A DNA stretch of 11,699 nucleotides from Euperipatoides rowelli (taxonomy: Eukaryota; Onychophora; Udeonychophora; Euonychophora; Peripatopsidae), in the NCBI GenBank assembly GCA_003024985.2, contig PXIH01S0030026.1. The stretch is one strand, 5' to 3'. Below, in pieces: positions 8,647-11,699 of this stretch; the first letter of the stretch is position 1, and each line of letters begins with the position of its first letter. The notes below the pieces were generated by a model. It saw only the letters and a program-made list of their open reading frames with translations, searched no databases and was not told the DNA's origin. The position numbers were made by a program, and so were the translations under genes.

Positions 8647-8651
8647 GAATT
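8647..8651 (+). repeat. Right target-site duplication GAATT
   Basis: This is an exact copy of 8008-8012, followed by TAGTTATATAGTTTGACC, which matches copy A from about 1622. Confidence 0.8.
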
Positions 8652-9626
8652 AGTTATATAGTTTGACCAAGCAAAGTAATTTATTTCATAGGTAAATAAT
8701 GTTTTCTTGTATTTTAAATTTAAAAAAGGGAAATTTATATTTATCAATATTTGAAGTTTTAAATGTTTCAATTAGCAAAGTTTTATTATATTAGCCATGG
8801 CCTAATGACCATAATAAACTTAAATATGTTTCCTTAAATCCTCTTTATGGTGTGATCAATTTTTTTATGTGTAGTGCAGACTAGTGAGTGTTAGGGGTGT
8901 TCATACGAGCTTAAGTTTAGATTTTATATATTATTTTTTATGTATTGTTTAGGCACGCATGATAGGCGGCATTTATGATATTTATATAACTAAATATCAA
9001 GCGATGTAATATTCTAAATATATTATATCTGTAGTCTTATTTCTCCGAATGGTTGTTACAAAATTAGAGTAGGATGTTCTTTTACTTTTAGATGCTGTCA
9101 AGTCAAGATGATGAGTTCCATTTTTACATAAAGTCGCTAGTTAGATTTAAGTCCAATGTCTAGTTGCATTAATTTGTTAGAGAAGTCCCTAAATGTTGTG
9201 CATCCCCAGTACAACTTATCACGGCCAGGTAGTTTTAATTTTTAACACAAATAAAAAATGAGGCAATAAGTTAGGTATAGTAAGCATCCAGGCTGCGCCC
9301 TAACCCAGCAAAGCATGCTCCTATGATGAGTACCATCAAAAGGTTCTGGTGTACCTGGATGACTTAGCATTACACACACACAAGCTTCTCACTATTAATG
9401 GCATACATAGGCTATAAAAACAAATTCAATAAGGTTGTAATACTTTATAGTGATCTTTGGCTCTGTTATTTGTTTCAAACATTATCTTGTTTTAAATTGT
9501 TTGAGCTACTACATGATTTTTTTACGACAGTTTTGACAGGTGCTGTCTAATAGATTATGGCCAAACAGTTGTAACATACTATTCTAGCTGGGTTTCAGCG
9601 AAATGACAAATAGCAAGTTGTAACCC

Positions 9627-10193
9627 GGGTACCAACGCCAACATCTTCACTTATAAGCGACAAGGATCAGTCAGATAATGTTTCATAGGTAGGACTATCA
9701 ATGGCGAGAAACTATGACTTGTAAAGAAGATTAGAAATGAAAGTAAAAATGAAAAGGAGTAATGCTAGTATCTCAAAGGAAAGAGAGAATGCATGTAAAG
9801 TTGAAACAAGGAATCCTGTACTAGGAAAGTTTCAAACAATACATATAAAGTATCTATATATAAAATATCTCACCATTGGGAAATGAAAAATAAAAATGAA
9901 ATAAGGTAACAAAACAATGGGTTTTTGTTTTGTCCTGGATCGTATCAAAAGATTAAAAGCGGTAAACGTGTGGAGTAAATCTGACACTACGCTGTTTGAA
10001 TCATTTCCAGAGTTGTGGAAAAATTAATAAAAAAATTTAGTTGGGGCATTAACCTATATTGGGCTTTTTTGTCTTTTAAAGACTAAATTAACTTTCAAAC
10101 TTATTTTTGAAAGAAAAAGGGATAAGGTGTCCTAGACACAAGTTCAATAACTGAACAAAAAATATATTTCCGAGAGAATTCTAAGATTTTTAG
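9627..10193. other. A-rich flank right of copy B without recognisable genes
   Basis: Directly after the end of homology the sequence reads GGGTACC and then becomes A-rich on the plus strand, the opposite of the T-rich stretch between the copies. No ORF of note is visible. An 8-bp-stem hairpin, CTTTCAAA/TTTGAAAG, lies at 10092-10113. Confidence 0.55.
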
Positions 10194-10224
10194 GTTGGGA
10201 CCCTACTCGTAAGCTTTAAGAAGT

Positions 10225-10533
10225 ATGAGGACAAGATTAAGGGGAACAGAAGATTTTCCAAAGACTGTTTCAGTGAGGAAACACATTTATGACTGGTCTC
10301 AAGAACTAAATACGCTTAAGGCCAAGTTTAGCGTGATCCAACATGAAGCGGATTCGGATCATCTGGAGAGCGTCCGTTACTGGCACCCACTACCGTGTAA
10401 CGTAAAACTAGATCATATGAGCACACCAACAGCGATCTCTAGCCTAGCTAACCCAGCAATAGAGGGTAGTCCATGGGTAAGAATTTACCTTTATCATGGC
10501 GGAGCACGGGCCTCCAAACTGGACGTAAGGTAA
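10225..10533 (+). CDS. Hypothetical 102-aa ORF, possible exon
   Basis: The frame runs from ATG at 10225 to TAA at 10531-10533 and is preceded by an in-frame TAA at 10210. The ATG has A at position -3. The product is mixed and polar (MRTRLRGTEDFPKTVSVRKH at its start) with three histidines and two tryptophans in its middle third. No signal peptide or membrane segment is evident, and I do not recognise a domain. The ORF has clearly more G and C than the flanking DNA. Its stop codon overlaps AAG-GTAAGT (donor junction 10529/10530), a near-ideal splice donor, and TTTTTAG at 10187-10193 could be an acceptor. An exon starting near 10194 and ending at 10529 is therefore plausible. It could also be a chance frame. 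Confidence 0.3.
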   Translation: MRTRLRGTEDFPKTVSVRKHIYDWSQELNTLKAKFSVIQHEADSDHLESVRYWHPLPCNVKLDHMSTPTAISSLANPAIEGSPWVRIYLYHGGARASKLDVR

Positions 10534-10535
10534 GT
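10530..10535 (+). promoter_or_regulatory. Candidate 5' splice site GTAAGT
   Basis: AAG followed by GTAAGT matches the animal donor consensus. It coincides with the end of the 102-codon ORF and with the return from a more GC-balanced to an A-rich composition. No partner exon was identified downstream. Confidence 0.35.
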
Positions 10536-11699
10536 CGTTCTGAGAACCAATATAAATTTGGAAAACTTATGGTTAGATAAAAATGGACTAAAAAATATTT
10601 AAACAAAGGGGAAGGGGTCAACCGTATTACGATAGAGAAAAGAGAAAATATAAGGTATCCTACTGTATCTAGTACAGACGTTGTTTTGAGTTAGGGTCTT
10701 AGCTAATGTATGAAAGGTTTAAATAAAGGGATTTAGATATCTAATCTAAAAAATAAATATATATTTGAAATACATAAGTCCTGAGATGTACATTTTCGAA
10801 GACAAGGCCAAAATACGGTAATCCAGGGTAAAGCATAGAACCGAAAAAGGTGAACCAGCGCAAAGCATGGCACCAAACATCTGAAGCAAAATGCTTACAA
10901 CAGATGGGGCAAATAGCAAACTAATGCAAAGGTCAATTACTGCTTGTTATTATACCTCTACCAGCGAGCGATAATAAGGTCTAGTTAAAAGTTTAGCTGT
11001 ACAGGAAGAACCTAGAATTGCACAGAAAGACAAAAATAAAATAAATGAGCACTATAGGCTATAACGCAGGCTCTGGGACACAGAGAGTGGCTAATAAAAT
11101 AAATGGCCTGACTGAATTATAAAACTATTTAAATGTTTCTGCTCTACAGAAAAAAGTGTATCTAAAAAGATAGACAAAAAACCTATATATAACATTTGTA
11201 ATGAGCTAAGTGTAACTTGGATAAAACAAGATGACGACTAGGAATGTGGTTTTAGTACAACTACAAAGCATACCGTAAATTGCATACCGGTATAGTAAAA
11301 AAAAATTAATTAAATGAAATTAACTGGCAATAAGTTTTGCTAAACTATGAAGCAAAAAAAAATTGTGTAGTTTTAAGTAACTACTGGCATAGATATACTG
11401 TATTTCGTATACCAGTAAATAATTAAATTTTTAAAAAAAATTAGACTTACTAATTAATTTAATGGCTGTAGGCCCTTCATCAAGTATAATTGTTGATAGA
11501 AAAAAAAGTGTAAATTAATCAAATTCATATCAAAATGTGCACAGGCTATACTCTCACCTCTGAAAGCTAACTCCAAAATACAATATTGCAGGACACGAGG
11601 CATTGGAACAAATAGACTGCAAGACTAAGGCTGTATCCTAATTAAACCCTCGAGAAATTTAATGAAGACAGCAGCACTTACGAGAAATGTAGCTATTCC
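10536..11699. other. A-rich stretch without recognisable genes
   Basis: All frames are short. Visible items are a 10-bp palindrome ATACCGGTAT (11284-11293), two GCATACCG words 14 bp apart just before and at it, and a small inverted repeat TACTGG/CCAGTA (11382-11387 and 11412-11417). I found no tRNA, no long repeat shared with copies A or B, and no transposon terminus of the CAGTGTTGCC type. Confidence 0.55.

Larger units (their letters stand above)
6629..9626 (+). repeat. Long direct repeat, copy B
   Basis: This copy aligns with copy A (180-2746) in the same orientation from TAAGTGG to GTAACCC. Without the inserted transposon and one duplicated pentamer it is about 2.36 kb. Differences from A include loss of about 60 bp near 7302, a gain of about 30 bp near 7365-7395, loss of the left arm of an inverted repeat near 9515, and many substitutions. 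A hand alignment of the 195-bp stretch 7592-7786 gives about 16 mismatches, roughly 8 percent. No long ORF is present. It contains an insertion at 8013-8646. Confidence 0.9.

Noticed and set aside
1-11699. CRISPR array, bacterial operon or prophage
   Set aside because: There are no regularly spaced short repeats, no long ORFs and no ribosome-binding-site patterns. Composition and repeats are of eukaryotic type.

Overview
The window is AT-rich, gene-poor eukaryotic DNA. It has no long open reading frames, no bacterial-style operons, no ribosomal RNA genes and no tRNA that I could find. Short microsatellites, homopolymer runs, DNA-transposon ends and a decayed zinc-knuckle ORF suggest repeat-rich animal nuclear DNA, perhaps an invertebrate. 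That is an impression from style; no gene here identifies the organism.

The layout is dominated by two direct copies of one long repeat. Copy A (180-2746) and copy B (6629-9626) align in the same orientation over nearly their whole length, with scattered substitutions and small indels. They differ by two large events. Copy B carries a 634-bp transposon (8013-8646) with perfect 10-bp terminal inverted repeats and a GAATT duplication. Copy A carries a perfect 91-bp duplication around a single N (2145-2327), which looks like an assembly error. The visible left edge of copy A lies exactly against the end of a second transposon with nearly the same terminus (1-179), so the true left limit of the repeat is hidden.

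Between the copies lies about 3.9 kb. Its first part (2747-5040) is strongly T-rich and empty of genes. It then holds a short inverted match to the repeats (5044-5117), a perfect 17-bp-stem palindrome (5147-5183), a broken ORF of about 104 codons with a CX2CX3GHX4C zinc knuckle (5257-5568), and a second small broken ORF (5774-6010). One reading is a decayed LTR-type retroelement with the repeats as very long terminal repeats. The other is a segmental duplication of a non-coding repeat. I see no primer-binding site, polypurine tract, reverse transcriptase or integrase, so the retroelement reading stays tentative.

To the right of copy B (9627-11699) the plus strand becomes A-rich. It has one ORF worth noting (10225-10533, 102 aa), which ends in a strong splice-donor consensus and could be an exon. 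No complete, recognisable gene is present in the window.
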